DNA from: Trachythela sp. YZ-2020
Taxonomy: Eukaryota; Cnidaria; Anthozoa; Malacalcyonacea; Clavulariidae
Assembly: GCA_016169945.1 (NCBI GenBank)
Contig: JADLSH010000215.1
Coordinates: forward strand, 434,001-498,000
DNA length: 64,000 bases
Reading direction: 5' to 3'
A model generated the notes under the pieces. The model saw only the letters and a program-made list of their open reading frames with translations, was not told where the DNA came from and made no database searches. The position numbers were made by a program, and so were the translations under genes. Positions 45,454 through 57,786 of the stretch are shown piece by piece. Numbering within the stretch: the first letter of the stretch is position 1; every line of letters begins with the position of its first letter.

Positions 45454-45819
45454 CAGGGACGTAGCCAGAACTTTCAAAGGGGGGGAGCCCTGCTCTTCAT
45501 TCCTTGGGGGGGCACTTTGGGCTTTCACTAATTAGTCTTCCGTTTTTCTTGTCGACGGGGGGGGTGTAAAAAATTTTCCCGGAAACTATTAACTATTACG
45601 TATGTTTTAACGTCCAAAACCTGCAAATTTGACGTATAAACCATAATTTTGGCTCCACAAAATAACCTATTCCACACCAAAACTTACATTCTTCGGATTA
45701 AAGGTAGTTGTGGCTATATGTGGGGCATAATTCCTGCTTTTGCAGTAAGTATTAGCACTAAATATGACCAAAGGGGGGGAGCCGCGGCTCCCAAGGCTCC
45801 CCCCCTGCCTACGTCCCTG
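45454..45819. mobile_element. hAT MITE (366 bp) with a visible empty site
   Basis: The ends CAGGGACGTAGCC and a CTACGTCCCTG end are flanked by the 8-bp duplication ATAGGAAT (45446-45453, 45820-45827). The older copy of the surrounding element has the uninterrupted site at 32851-32858 (attcctat in that orientation), which proves the insertion. Confidence 0.92.
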
Positions 45820-46141
45820 ATAGGAATTGTCAATATTTTCAAATTGACCAATCAACATGAAAGAAATGGACTGATAAAGAATCCCTTAAGGTGCAAATCA
45901 GTCCGACCACCCCACAGATCAGTCCAGATAAGTCCAAATGACCTCTCGACTGCGAGTTTCTTGCGTTTTACCGCTGCTCTAGATAAAGCATATATTAATT
46001 CAAAACTGAGCTCGTAAAGACGTAAACTGGACTATGATATGAATTTCATATTATAATTAATTATTCAAATTTCGAAATAATAAATTAATTATTTATTTGC
46101 AAAAAAATACGTCAGTCACGCGACTGATTGGACTTACCCTA

Positions 46142-46453
<312 letters not shown>

Positions 46454-46727
46454 CTAAGCTGATTCGTTGTCTAAATGTCTTCTCACAGACATCGCATTCG
46501 TAAGGTTTCTCTCCAGTGTGTGTTCTTTTATGTCTTGCTAAAGCACTTGAGCATCCAAATCTCTTCTTACAAACATCACATTCATAAGGTTTTTCTCCTG
46601 TGTGGGTTCTTTTCTTACCTGCAAGGTGGCTAGAGTTTGAAAATATTTTCTTACAAACATGACATTCATAACCTCTCTTATGAACAACACAGTGCTGTTT
46701 GCGTGCAAATCTCTTGTTACAAACATC

Positions 46728-46883
46728 CAAGGGTGAAAATCCATCTCAAAAAGTGTGTGGGGGGGGGGGTGGTGATCTGATGATCAGAATATGTTGTATA
46801 TACAAAAGTGGGGGATAATTACATATTGATCCCCCTCTGCCCAAAAAGTGGGGGTTCACCCCCCCCCCAGGTTGACGCCCTTG
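46728..46883. mobile_element. hAT-like MITE (156 bp) inside a zinc finger
   Basis: The ends are CAAGGG and CCCTTG. The exact 8-bp duplication CAAACATC lies at 46720-46727 and 46884-46891. It splits the codons for a finger's CDVC. Related to 9002-9420. Confidence 0.88.
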
Positions 46884-47345
46884 CAAACATCACATTCAAA
46901 TGGTTTGTGTTCAGTGTGTGTTCTTTCTTCTAAGCTTCCTGATGTTAAAAATCTCTCCTCACAATGATCAGACATGGTTTATAAATTATGTTTAACTTTA
47001 TAAAGTATATATTGAACCACTTTTTGCATTCTTAATAGTTTATAACTTTATACCATCAATTGGACGCCACATTTTCAATAATTCTGATAATCTGATCACT
47101 TCACCAACTGCAGATTTGAAATCTTTCGTTTGACTTTTTTCTCTCTTCACAAAAGCTTCTATCTTTTATTAAAATGAATCTCGATGAATCTTTAGAACTC
47201 TTCATAAACGATAGTTATAAACATCTATGGTTATAAGTATATTTCCCGCCTTTTGCGCTAGATTGCGCTAGATGATATATAATGAAAGCGAAAACCGCTG
47301 GATCCGGAAGCGCGGGCGAGCATTTGCAGTCTCTCTACTGATCTA

Positions 47346-48460
<1,115 letters not shown>

Positions 48461-48610
48461 GACATGAAAAAAGAGCGTGTCAGTGAAAAAATACACAAGA
48501 AAACTCTAACTTTAACTACTGACAGTTTCACCTTCAAGCGACAAATTTCAACTTTTTGTCTTTTTTAGAACAAAACTTCTAAAATTTAGGGAGAAAGTTT
48601 TTAAACATTT

Positions 48611-48785
48611 TTTTCAGACATCGGTTTTGGATATAGTTTCAATTTGATCGACAAGGTTTTTAGGGAGCCCACTCCATATAGGTGCCGCTGCCGCGTACTC
48701 TAACACGGGTCTCATCTTTGTGTTGTAGCATGTGAGGCCAACGTCTAAAGGTAGGTATGCTCTACGACACTCTCGGCTCAAGCAG
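48611..48785 (-). pseudogene. LINE RT scrap
   Basis: The minus strand contains CYNTKMRPVLEYAAAAPIW and KNLVDQIETI, the 'RPVLEYA..W' region found near the end of LINE RT proteins. Both sides are unrelated. Confidence 0.6.
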
Positions 48786-48799
48786 AATAGACCAGTGGT

Positions 48800-51230
48800 A
48801 TACGTAACAATTACACATATATAACTTTTATGTTTTTATGTATACATACCTAACATACGAAGAACACGACTGCATGGAGAGCAACCCCAAATTAGGGTCT
48901 TAATAGTTAATGGGGTCCTAATCAGTCATAATTCGTCATAATCCTTAATAGGGTCCTAATCAGTCGTAATTCGTTCCCAGAACCATTGCCAGTTAGATTG
49001 CGCTATTCTAGCTAGTTGCCTATAGTTAAGTTCGTTAATATATAATCCTATTTGTATTAGAACACACCTTAACTCTATCTGTCTACTTAATAGTATATCC
49101 ATAATTCTCAGGGTTGTAGAAAATATATATCCATTCCTGCCTTTTTTGTGAGCACGAAAGCCAACATACTGCAACGAAGAAATTGCTTTGCGATCAAGCG
49201 AAGTGCACCGGCACTGACTACAAAGTTCGACCAGAGAACATAAATATACCACGCCGTGGTACAATTTCTGGGGATGTTTGGGATTAAAACTAGGGATTTT
49301 TACGGTTATGGTGGGGGTATTCTAGGGATAGGATTAGGATAATTGCTGCGGAGCGAGCGAGCCTGAAGCGAGCGAGCGTAGCAGCAGCCTAATATGTGCA
49401 GAGAGGGAGTTTTGAAGTAAATTTTATTTAGCGCATGAAATTGTGGTCGTGCGCGCTTGCTATGCGCAGAACACAAATTTTAAACTCCTTCAGTTCCATG
49501 TGCTTTCGATTTTGACGGACGGAGTCTTCGAATTTTTATCGAATTTCTAAAGCTTTTTCAAGTCTAGTTTGACCATTCAAGGTAGGATATTTTGTCTTTT
49601 GTTTATATGTTACGTTTACATTTGTTTACTCCTTTTTGGAAAGTTGGCAATCTCAATTTATATATCTATGAAACGCTGAAAGCACACAATATATCGATCG
49701 CAGCTAGATTCAGTGTCTGTTAATATATAAACTATATATTCTGCTAATGTGCTATCGACTTTGCTTGAGCTGTTAGTGCTGTAAAGCATGGAAGTCTAAA
49801 GTCTTACATAGAGATGTCTTTAAAAGGTTTTTCTATCCATTCGCGTTTGCTTTCTCTTGCTGATTTCCATATTTTGCATCAAGTGATGTTTCGTGTATGC
49901 CGCTTGACGATTGTGACTCGTGTGAACTTGACACAAAGTCACAGATATGCAATTGATCGTCTAAATTGCCTGACTGAATCATTCTGATTTGTGCAAGGTT
50001 TGACCTATTAAATAGGCTCTGTAGGCATATAAATATGTTTTTATTCCTATTTTACAATGGACTTAATATTTTTGTCTAGTCGCGTTCACATATTATTGTC
50101 AGAACAGACAGGGTCTCAGTTCTGCGCGCACTAAGACAAATATTCGAATGGCAATGAGTTGAAATGAGTTGTGCTTTACATGTAGGTGACTCACATATCC
50201 AGCAAAGTAAGAACAGAATGATGGAACAACGCTTTCGTTTATAGCTTTCCAAATGCAAAATTATTTTGCGCACATGTAAACATGGGTTTCATGTGGGAAT
50301 TCCATGTGGAAGAACAATACATGGAAAATATTGATATTTTGAAATAGATGTTACAAAATTTGATGTCTTTCATGTTTCGTGATATATTTAGCTTGTCTCA
50401 TCCTGCAAACTATGCTAGGGTATGCATCTACTGACAGCGCCCAAGCCACTGGATCAATGCCAATATAATTACCGTCTATACTGAATATAATTTGCAAGCT
50501 AAAGAATAATAACAGTCCCCGCAGCATTCCCTACCTTGCAGGTACCCTAGTTTATGGATAAATAGAGTCAAAATTGCCGGACTAATAACACTTGCAAATA
50601 AACTATACGCATATCAAGATAAATAGCGCCACCTGCTGTTCACGGGGGAATTCCCTTCATATAATTATTCATGTTGCACAACTACTAAAGTATATGTTCC
50701 TGCCATGGTCTTCCGCTCTATATCAACGAAATAGTTGCATCAGCGAGGTATATTCTAAACTATTGCGTAAGTCTATATTGTAACCAATTATCATTTTATT
50801 CATTTTTTTGCAAAATAAGCTGCATTGCGACAGCGTTTTTATAGTAAATATCCCGGACCACATGCAGGCAATTTCACTTATATATATTTATTTTATCTGC
50901 TACAATTTTTCTGTTATACCGCCTTTTTCACTCACATGACTTTCACGTGTTCATCCACATTTGTTATATGAGTGTCCTGTATTAGAGTTGGCGTGACAAC
51001 TGCGTAAGGACGAAAGTGCAACCGCGTTGGCAGGCAAAGCGAAACCAAACACTACTTATTACCACCAATCAATGAGATCATTGTTTTCTGTTGCCCAAAT
51101 TTTTAGTGTTTTAGCGAATACGTAGTGCGTAAGACATTTTAGAGCTGTGTATATGTATGGTATATATTATTGTCTTAGTATTATTATAGCAACTTAACTA
51201 AAAGAGTTTATTCATGGAGGGAGAATACGA
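48800..51230. other. Intergenic DNA
   Basis: No recognisable gene. It includes 'gagcgagcgagc' tracts at 49351-49380 and otherwise AT-rich sequence. Short frames show no domain. Confidence 0.45.
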
Positions 51231-51234
51231 GTTA

Positions 51235-51447
51235 GGCCCCGTTTACACTATACCGGATCCCGGGATCCGCATCGTCACGACATCAATTTAAGCCGTTTTA
51301 CGGCATCCCTGACCCTAGGCTTTTGCCAGTTAGCTGATTTTGTTGAATCGATCATACTATTATAATTTTGGAGGCTAAACTCGCTTTGATATGGCTAAAT
51401 TTGATGTCGTGACCATACGTATCCGGTATAGTGTAAACGGGGACTTA
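51235..51447. mobile_element. Short TIR element ('ccccgtttacac')
   Basis: The ends CCCCGTTTACACTATACCGG and CCGGTATAGTGTAAACGGGG are inverted copies. 'gtcgtga' and its inverse lie inside. The flanks resemble each other only loosely (gagttag / gacttag). Confidence 0.6.
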
Positions 51448-51551
51448 GTAAGTGTCGTATATACAATTGTTAATTATACAGCTGGCTGGAGAATGCCAAA
51501 ACTGCAACTTAGAGCGAAGGTTAACCAATGACGACTTAATATACGATAGAG

Positions 51552-52173
51552 CTATTTCAATTAAGGTTGTCCCCGAGCAAAGCGGAAAAGTCGAATACGA
51601 GGGCGAAAGGCTTGCTGGGAATCGCTAAAATATTAATGGCCAAGAATTTGACAAACCTCAGTGGTTTCCTAAGAAATTAGCAATAATATCTCAAAGTAGA
51701 AACGTTTTGAATATTTTGTGGGCTGTTCTTTGTGGGTAATTCCTTTGAGACGTTTTTATGCATCAGTGGCTCAGAGCTGTGAATGAATCAAGGTGGCATT
51801 TATGGCTGACATACAATTTTGTGATGGAACAAGTTCGAGGCATTTTCCACTACGTTATAACGACAGGAGTCACGAATAATCATAAGTTTTGCAGCACGTT
51901 TAATTGCAAATTGGTATACAGGGTGTATAAAAAACAAACCTTTCGAAATTAACATATTCTTCTTAACCATAAGATTTTATACCCTTGGGAATTTAAAATG
52001 CCTTCTAATCGTATGAGTAGCATAAAGTCTAACAATACGTTAATTTCTTAGGAATCCACTGAGGTTTGTCAAATTCTTGGTCCATTAATTTTTTGGCGAT
52101 TCCCAGCAAGCTTTTCGCGCTCGTATTCAACTTTTCCGCTTTGCTCGGGGACAACCTTAATTGAAATAGCTGT
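51552..52173. mobile_element. TIR element with about 130-bp inverted ends (622 bp)
   Basis: Left arm 'agctatttcaattaaggttg' to 'ggtttcctaagaaatta' is repeated in inverse at 52040-52173. The centre has no gene. No duplication was found. Confidence 0.6.
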
Positions 52174-52879
52174 AAACGTTCATAAACCGATATGGCCTAA
52201 GACTACGTTCACATGAGACCGAACAAATTTGGAACGGTTCGCAAATTCATCCAGTTCCATTCGTTCACTCGGGAATTCGTGCAGTTAGTTGTGCTTGAAT
52301 TCGTTAGCCGTTAGGGTTTCATGCGCGTCCAGTGTGAACTCGAAAGGCGACAATCGTCCTTGTTAACGGAGTATAACATAGCTAATATGTGTAAGAACGT
52401 TTCGCTCCTTAGCTCTTGGATTGGCGCAGCGACAGCTTGACTTTAGTGGACAGATGTATTTTGTATATCAATTATGTATATGTCGCTTATTCTTGGAAAA
52501 TGATTCTGTTCCTAATTACCGGAAATTCTGCATTATATACTGTGTTTCAAATTCATGTTTGATTTAAAGGTTCAAATTGAATGTATGTTCACATGAAGTG
52601 ACATCAATTTGGGCATTATCTTTTAGACATAGGCATATAGGTTTTGGACATAGTCATAGGCATAGCCGTGTATGCAGCGGTGAACAATATTCATGAGCTT
52701 GTTGAAGGATCTCGCTACTTGAAAATGTAAATTTGGACGGGTTAGGATAAAACGCGGATACGGACGGACGGATGATTGGCGGACGGACGGGCGGAAGGAT
52801 GAGTGGCGGACGGACGGGCGGAAGGATGAGTGGCGGACGGACGGATGGTCGGCTTCTGTTGTCATGAAACGCTATTTAA

Positions 52880-53175
52880 AAGTCATATCCGCGTTTTATC
52901 CTTTTGGACAAAACGCGGATATGGCATAAAAAACGCTTCTCGTGCCTTTTAGAGTCATTCGCGTTTTATCCTTTTGGACAGAACGCGGATATGGTATGTA
53001 AAACGCTTCTCGTGCCTTTTAAAGTCATATCCGCGTTTTATCCGTTTGGAGAAAACGCAGATATGGTATAAAAACGCATCTCGTGCCTTTTGAAGTCATA
53101 TTCGCGCGTTTTATCCTTTTGGAGAAAACGCGGATATGGTTAAAAAAAACACTTCTTGTGCCTTTTAAAGTCATA
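52880..53175. repeat. Minisatellite, about four units
   Basis: Units of roughly 70-80 bp carry 'ccgcgttttatccttttgga', 'aaaacgcggatatgg' and 'cttctcgtgccttttaaagt'. Each unit is itself a hairpin (ccgcgtttt / aaaacgcgg), the same words as the element's ends, so the array probably grew from a TIR. Confidence 0.75.
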
Positions 53176-53702
53176 TATAAAAATAGGTACGCTGCTGCGT
53201 ACATGCGTCTACTGGTATGGTCAGATTGACTTGTGGAAAAGCAAATGAAGACTTCACTTTGTTATATTGATGTGATAAAAGCCCCTTATTGAACAAGTAA
53301 AAACTTGTTTGTTTGTACATTCAATTTTTGAGAAACAGCATGCTGGTTGTCAGCAATATATTTTGTTGCACATGTTTGTACATTGTAGATGCTTTTTTGC
53401 AAAGTTAACTTGTTGTAGGAAAACTTGCTTGTCTGTATTAAAAGGCTAATGGACTCAGGTATTGAACATTGCTAATTTTGCATACTTTCCCCAAGGCAAT
53501 TATATTTGTACCAAAAATACTTTCTTCTGCAAAAATGAAATTTATTATAAAAGAAATACATTTTATACAAAATTAATTTTAAATGAAAACAAAACAAGTA
53601 GAATACTGTCTGAATACTGTCTCTAGCAGTGTGAGAACTGTTTAACAAAACAAATAACTAGAAATAATATAAATACATGTTCTATAAGTCTTCTCCTATG
53701 CT

Positions 53703-54182
53703 GCTAATATATCAAAGTAAGTATTCGCATTGCTGTTTTGAATGTATATTTTAGGATGTAAACAAAACAATGACAAATAATGGTTCTTTACTGTATTTTA
53801 CATCAAGGCTATACAGTATACGCAACTTTTATTGTTCCTAAATTAGTAATAAACATGGTATATTCAACAAATAATGCTTTTGAAACTTTGTCGGACGATT
53901 TAAACGAAGATTTATCCACATTTTAACATTTATAATCAATTAAAAATCTTTGCCCATCCTTTGAACATACATTAATCATTCAACTGATTTCTATTGCTAA
54001 TATATCGAAGTAAGTATTCGCATTGCTGTTTTGAATGTATATTTTAGGATGTAAACAAAACAAGGATGACACATAGTGGTTCTTTACTGTATTTTACATC
54101 AAGGCTATACAGTATACACAACTTTAATATAGTTCCTAAATTAGTAATAAACATGGTATATTCAACAAATAATGCTCTTGAA
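53703..54182 (+). repeat. Pair of direct repeats (about 180 bp each)
   Basis: 53703-53878 and 53997-54182 share 'aagtaagtattcgcattgct', 'aggatgtaaacaaaacaa' and 'caacaaataatgct'. The second runs into LINE coding sequence, so the repeat is probably LINE-derived. Confidence 0.65.
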
Positions 54183-54745
54183 GTTCAATCTTCCAAAATA
54201 AATAACTATCTTACTTTGATCTCCGAACACAAACGTACAAAATTGTCAATTTATTTCGCTTCAAATAGACTTTTAAAATCTATAGTCACTGCGAAATTTC
54301 TTCAATGGGCAATGGCGGCCTGAAATGAAATGTTACGAACCGAGCCTACGAACATAATCGCCGCACTAATTCCATATTTTAATCGTATTGTTAAATTATG
54401 GAACTCGATTTGTAAAATACTTCCTCCCACGAGTTTCTCACGTCTTTCTACTTTTAAAAGTTCAATCAAACTTATGTATCATAATGTAAATACTCAAATT
54501 TTTGATGTAGATCAGCCGTGTACGTGGTCCCTCGTGCGTGACTGTCCCTGTCATAGGAACTGTACATAAACTTTGTTATTATTTATTCCACGGGGAGTGC
54601 CCTGCATGGGACTTCGTGTCCCGTTCGCACTTATCCCGTTTGGGTTATCTTGTTTTATACTTGTGTATGTTCGTCTTATTATTTGTTGTCATATAAATAT
54701 TGTAAATATACTAGTTAACCCAATAAAGTTCTTTAAAAAAAAAAT
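54180..54745 (+). pseudogene. LINE 3' end inside the 2.6-kb element
   Basis: Frames read YFNRIVKLWNSI..LSTFKSSIKLMY and then DQPCTWSLVRDCPCHRNC, a LINE RT C-terminus. They are followed by 'acccaataaagttcttt' and an A-tail at 54736. It is 5'-truncated and frameshifted near 54325. Confidence 0.7.
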
Positions 54746-55080
54746 ATATATATATGGTCTCATTAGCGAATCAACTTTTTATGTCCTAAACGATGGATGG
54801 GATCAAAATTTTGATGACGTAGCGCCGACTGGTTACACCAGTAGAAGCAAAAAGTCATTTATGCTTCGGTATATTCAAAGTTTAATATTTCAGTTCGAGA
54901 CACATTGATGGATACAATTACACGCACAAATACAAGGCAAAAATCCTTTCTTTCGCCGACTGCTACAGCATGCGAGCATGTTGTGAGCTCGCAATAGATC
55001 AAAATGTCGTTTTTTGGTAGTTTGGGCAAAACACGCGAGCCTGCTGGTGAAATGGTAGATACCTCCGGGAAGGTGCTATA

Positions 55081-55308
55081 GCACCTGCTCCTGGAAACAA
55101 TAAAGCATATAGGGCGGAAAGCCAGACAACTACAAGACCACACTTTGTTGAATTGAAAAAGAACGAAAATGTCGTTTGTGATGGGTGTCCGTCATTTGTA
55201 TCCGCAAAGTTATGTGCGCATGCAATGGCTGCGTCAGAGAAAGCTGGCGTGCTTGAAAACTATATTAAATGGTTAATCAAGAATGTCCCAACAACAATGA
55301 TGGATTGA
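55081..55308 (+). pseudogene. SWIM-type zinc-finger C-terminal fragment
   Basis: This 75-codon frame ends at TGA 55306-55308. It contains VVCDGCPSFVSAKLCAHAMA, fitting the CxCxnCxH SWIM pattern in a variant form (C..C, then C.H). Sequence before it in a shifted frame (FFGSLGKTREPAGEMV, from 55010) may be the same protein. It belongs to the 2.6-kb TIR element. Confidence 0.55.
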
Positions 55309-55649
55309 CGTCCGTCCGTCCGCCACTCATCCGTCCGTCCGTATCCGCGTTTTATCCTAACCCAAATTTGGACATTGTTTGCTTGTGTGACCCTTTGTAA
55401 TAGTAACTTCACGGATCATATTTCAAAATCCAAAACGATTACAATACTCAATAGAACAGTATGAGCGCAGAGCGCCGTTAAGTGTATCTCCGGGTATTAA
55501 TTTTTCGAAATTTCAAACTACAGGTTACGAGAAGTATAGGTGGGCTACGTGCGGCAGATGGTGGTCAACTGGCAGATGTTGAATTTGCTTGTTCCTATAG
55601 TGAGTTTTCACTTATCACGTGACAAATTCTAAAATCTAAACTACGAAAG

Positions 55650-56672
55650 CTACAAAGCTGACTGTCTCCCTTTATTTCGTGATCTGACCAACTTAATTTT
55701 GATTGGTACTGCACCAAGAATATAACGTTCTTGCGCAAACAGATCAGAATGAATTCTTCCCTCCATGGCAACGGATTTGCTTTGACGTATATGAGCATGG
55801 CCAGGGACGCCGGAACTGGGGGGGGCAAGGGGGGCGACAGCCCCCGTTGCCCTTTGCCAAGGGGGGCAGGAGGGGCAGAGGTGCCCTTTCGATTTCAATA
55901 ATAATACTGGCAAAGAAGAGAGAATACAGCTGTAAATTAGACGATCAGTGCATAATGAAAGCTATTGTTTTCGTTCCATACTTCTTTAGATCTATATTTG
56001 TACATAGAAATAACAATTAAATGAATTGAAATTTGAAAATCATCAAAATCCCATCGAATTAAAGGGCGTGGCAGCGAAAAAAAATTTCGACTGCCCTTAC
56101 GTTCGCATTGCCCCCCCTGCCCTACCATCGCTCCGGCGTCCCTGAGCATGGCGCTCTTTTAATCCGGTGTTGACATTCCCAGCCTGTGCAAGGGGGTTTA
56201 CAACATCCATCTTTCCCGAATTATCGCGGTAAAACATTTCACTTGTCAAAAGGGAATCTTGCACATCTTTACTAAAGTTCAGAACAGTTTCGATATAGGC
56301 TCTGTAGGGATAGGCTGTGCTTGCAGGTGTGACGAGTTTGTTATTCAGGAATACTTCTACTTGTGAAAATAGTGCATGCATCCAGAGATTCACGGGGCCA
56401 ACCTGATCGTCAACACCTGGATTTGCTCCATCTGCAGCTGTAATCTTTGCTTTAACGTGTAGGTAACTACTCGCAAGATCCGTGTAAACTCCGGAATTTG
56501 CAGCGCATAGAAATTCAATCGTATCTGAGGACGTTATACTTGCAATTGGGTCAATGTCTTCCCAAAAACCCTTTTCCATTTCAACTTGAGTAGGCGGTGT
56601 ACTAAACAAATCCAGTTCAGACTTTACACACACACATGAATCTCTATGTATAGTTTCAACGGGATGAGCCAT
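55650..56672 (-). pseudogene. Major capsid-like protein (F54H12.2 family), split by a MITE and truncated
   Basis: ATG 56672 (MAHPVETIHRD) begins a typical N-terminus with ELDLFSTPPTQ, then YLHVKAKI, VGPVNLWMHALFSQVEVF, TPASTAYPYRAY and DNSGKMD; the reading reaches the insertion at 56144. Beyond it, 55801-55650 restarts with the conserved MEGRIHSDLFAQERY and KIKLVRS. The known family is roughly twice as long as the 220 or so codons left, so the second jelly-roll half is missing. In virus relatives it forms the double jelly-roll capsid shell. It cannot work as read. Confidence 0.75.
55802..56144. mobile_element. hAT MITE inserted in the capsid-like gene (343 bp)
   Basis: The ends CAGGGACGCCGGA and TCCGGCGTCCCTG are exact inverses. 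The 8-bp duplication AGCATGGC lies at 55794-55801 and 56145-56152. The capsid frame reads up to one side and resumes on the other. Confidence 0.92.
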
Positions 56673-56727
56673 ACCAGTTAGGATTATAGTTATCAATTAT
56701 AGTTAGGTTATGTTATCAGGATTATAG

Positions 56728-56982
56728 TTAGGTTATGTTATCAATGTTTTGAGATGTTCTCCGCTTCTTGGCTTGAGGATGAACGGTAGTTTTAGCTGGT
56801 GCACGTCTTTTTATAGGTCTCTTACGCCCATAGGTCTCTTATGCAAGGTTTCTGAAAATGCCACCGATTCCATATCCCCTCTGTATTCTTGCCCCTCTAA
56901 AACCTTGAATACTACCACCACGCTGATTTCTTGTGTAATGTTCAGTTAGTAGCTTTACGTAAGGGATAAGTATACCTTTCAT
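56728..56982 (-). pseudogene. Short basic Gly-rich protein, adenovirus pX/core-like, with one in-frame stop
   Basis: ATG 56982 lies 3 bp past the stop of the preceding gene. It reads GGSIQGFRGARIQRGYGIGG, then TAA after 47 codons, then in the same frame KRPIKRRAPAKTT and AKKRRTSQN to TAA at 56728. The Gly/Arg 'FRG..QRG.G.GG' core and very basic tail are the look of small core-protein genes that neighbour the capsid in Polinton and adenovirus-type genomes. The role (condensing genome DNA) is inference. It seems shortened compared with what I expect of the family. Confidence 0.55.
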
Positions 56983-56984
56983 CT

Positions 56985-57737
56985 TTAAATAAAATATTGA
57001 GATCTCTTCTGTCTAAAGTGAAGTGACGCTATTGACTTCCCGAAAGCAAATGAGACGTTTTCGTCTCTGTCGTTCTTTATATTCACTTCAATGGTCTCGA
57101 AAGAATTCACTTTGACGGGAACGTATTGCAAATTACGGAAACTGGCATGAACATTTTCGCCATATTCCCCTCCTATATTGACGATTCTTAACAGGGGCAC
57201 TTTGACATCGCCTACAAACTGAGCATCGACGATATCACTGTACACATACATGGAAGAAAATCCACCGTTGATATCTGCCACATATGGACTTGATGTCTTC
57301 TTTCGAATGACAGTGTCTTGGTCAAACCCCAAGACCATTGCTATGTCACCAGTAAACCACGCCATTGCACCGTGCTTCACATCAACCGCTACTTTGCGTG
57401 TACTGCGACTATAGCTGAATTTTATTTTCGCCTGTGCTTCTTTCGACATGCTGACATTTAGTGCTTTAGTCAATTGATCAATCGTCGAATAGTGTACATC
57501 TTTAAGGATGCTAGTTTGATAAGGGTTAGCATCAATTTTATACATAAACGTTTGTTGTACTCCATTCCGTACCGTAGTCCACGTATGTGGATAATGGAGT
57601 CCGGCCAAAGAAACTTCCCACTGTCCAGGTAAAGTGATTGTTTCGGCTAATTTCACTCTAAAATTTGCCACTGTATTATTTGGAAAGTATTTTATTGAAC
57701 TATTGCTTGGTAATGTTAGATAAAACTGTGTTGCCAT
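56985..57737 (-). CDS. Probable minor capsid (penton-like) protein, intact frame
   Basis: ATG 57737 (MATQFYLTLPSNSS) is chosen over an upstream in-frame ATG at 57764 because it opens the conserved-looking part. It encodes 250 codons. It contains ITLPGQWEVSLAGLHYPHTW, typical of small virion proteins that accompany the F54H12.2-type capsid, and is rich in beta-strand-like segments with no membrane segment. Its place beside the core-like and capsid genes supports a virion role. I cannot show homology to a known penton from sequence alone. Confidence 0.6.
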   Translation of the reverse strand: MATQFYLTLPSNSSIKYFPNNTVANFRVKLAETITLPGQWEVSLAGLHYPHTWTTVRNGVQQTFMYKIDANPYQTSILKDVHYSTIDQLTKALNVSMSKEAQAKIKFSYSRSTRKVAVDVKHGAMAWFTGDIAMVLGFDQDTVIRKKTSSPYVADINGGFSSMYVYSDIVDAQFVGDVKVPLLRIVNIGGEYGENVHASFRNLQYVPVKVNSFETIEVNIKNDRDENVSFAFGKSIASLHFRQKRSQYFI

Positions 57738-57786
57738 ACTGAAGACCAATGCACAAATGAACACAAGTTATAAGTTTCAAATACAT

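Larger units (their letters stand above)
52739..55363. mobile_element. MULE-like TIR element with 10-bp duplication (2625 bp)
   Basis: The left end GGGTTAGGATAAAACGCGGA and its inverse at 55344-55363 continue through shared 'cggacggacggatga' words. The flanks repeat AAATTTGGAC (52729-52738, 55364-55373), 9-10 bp. Inside are a minisatellite, a duplicated 180-bp block, a LINE 3' end and a SWIM-type zinc-finger fragment. SWIM fingers are common in Mutator-like transposases, which fits the duplication length, though no DDE core was found. Confidence 0.8.

Noticed and set aside
48956..49264. 102-codon minus-strand frame
   Set aside because: No recognisable motif, and no conserved start or splice context; probably chance.
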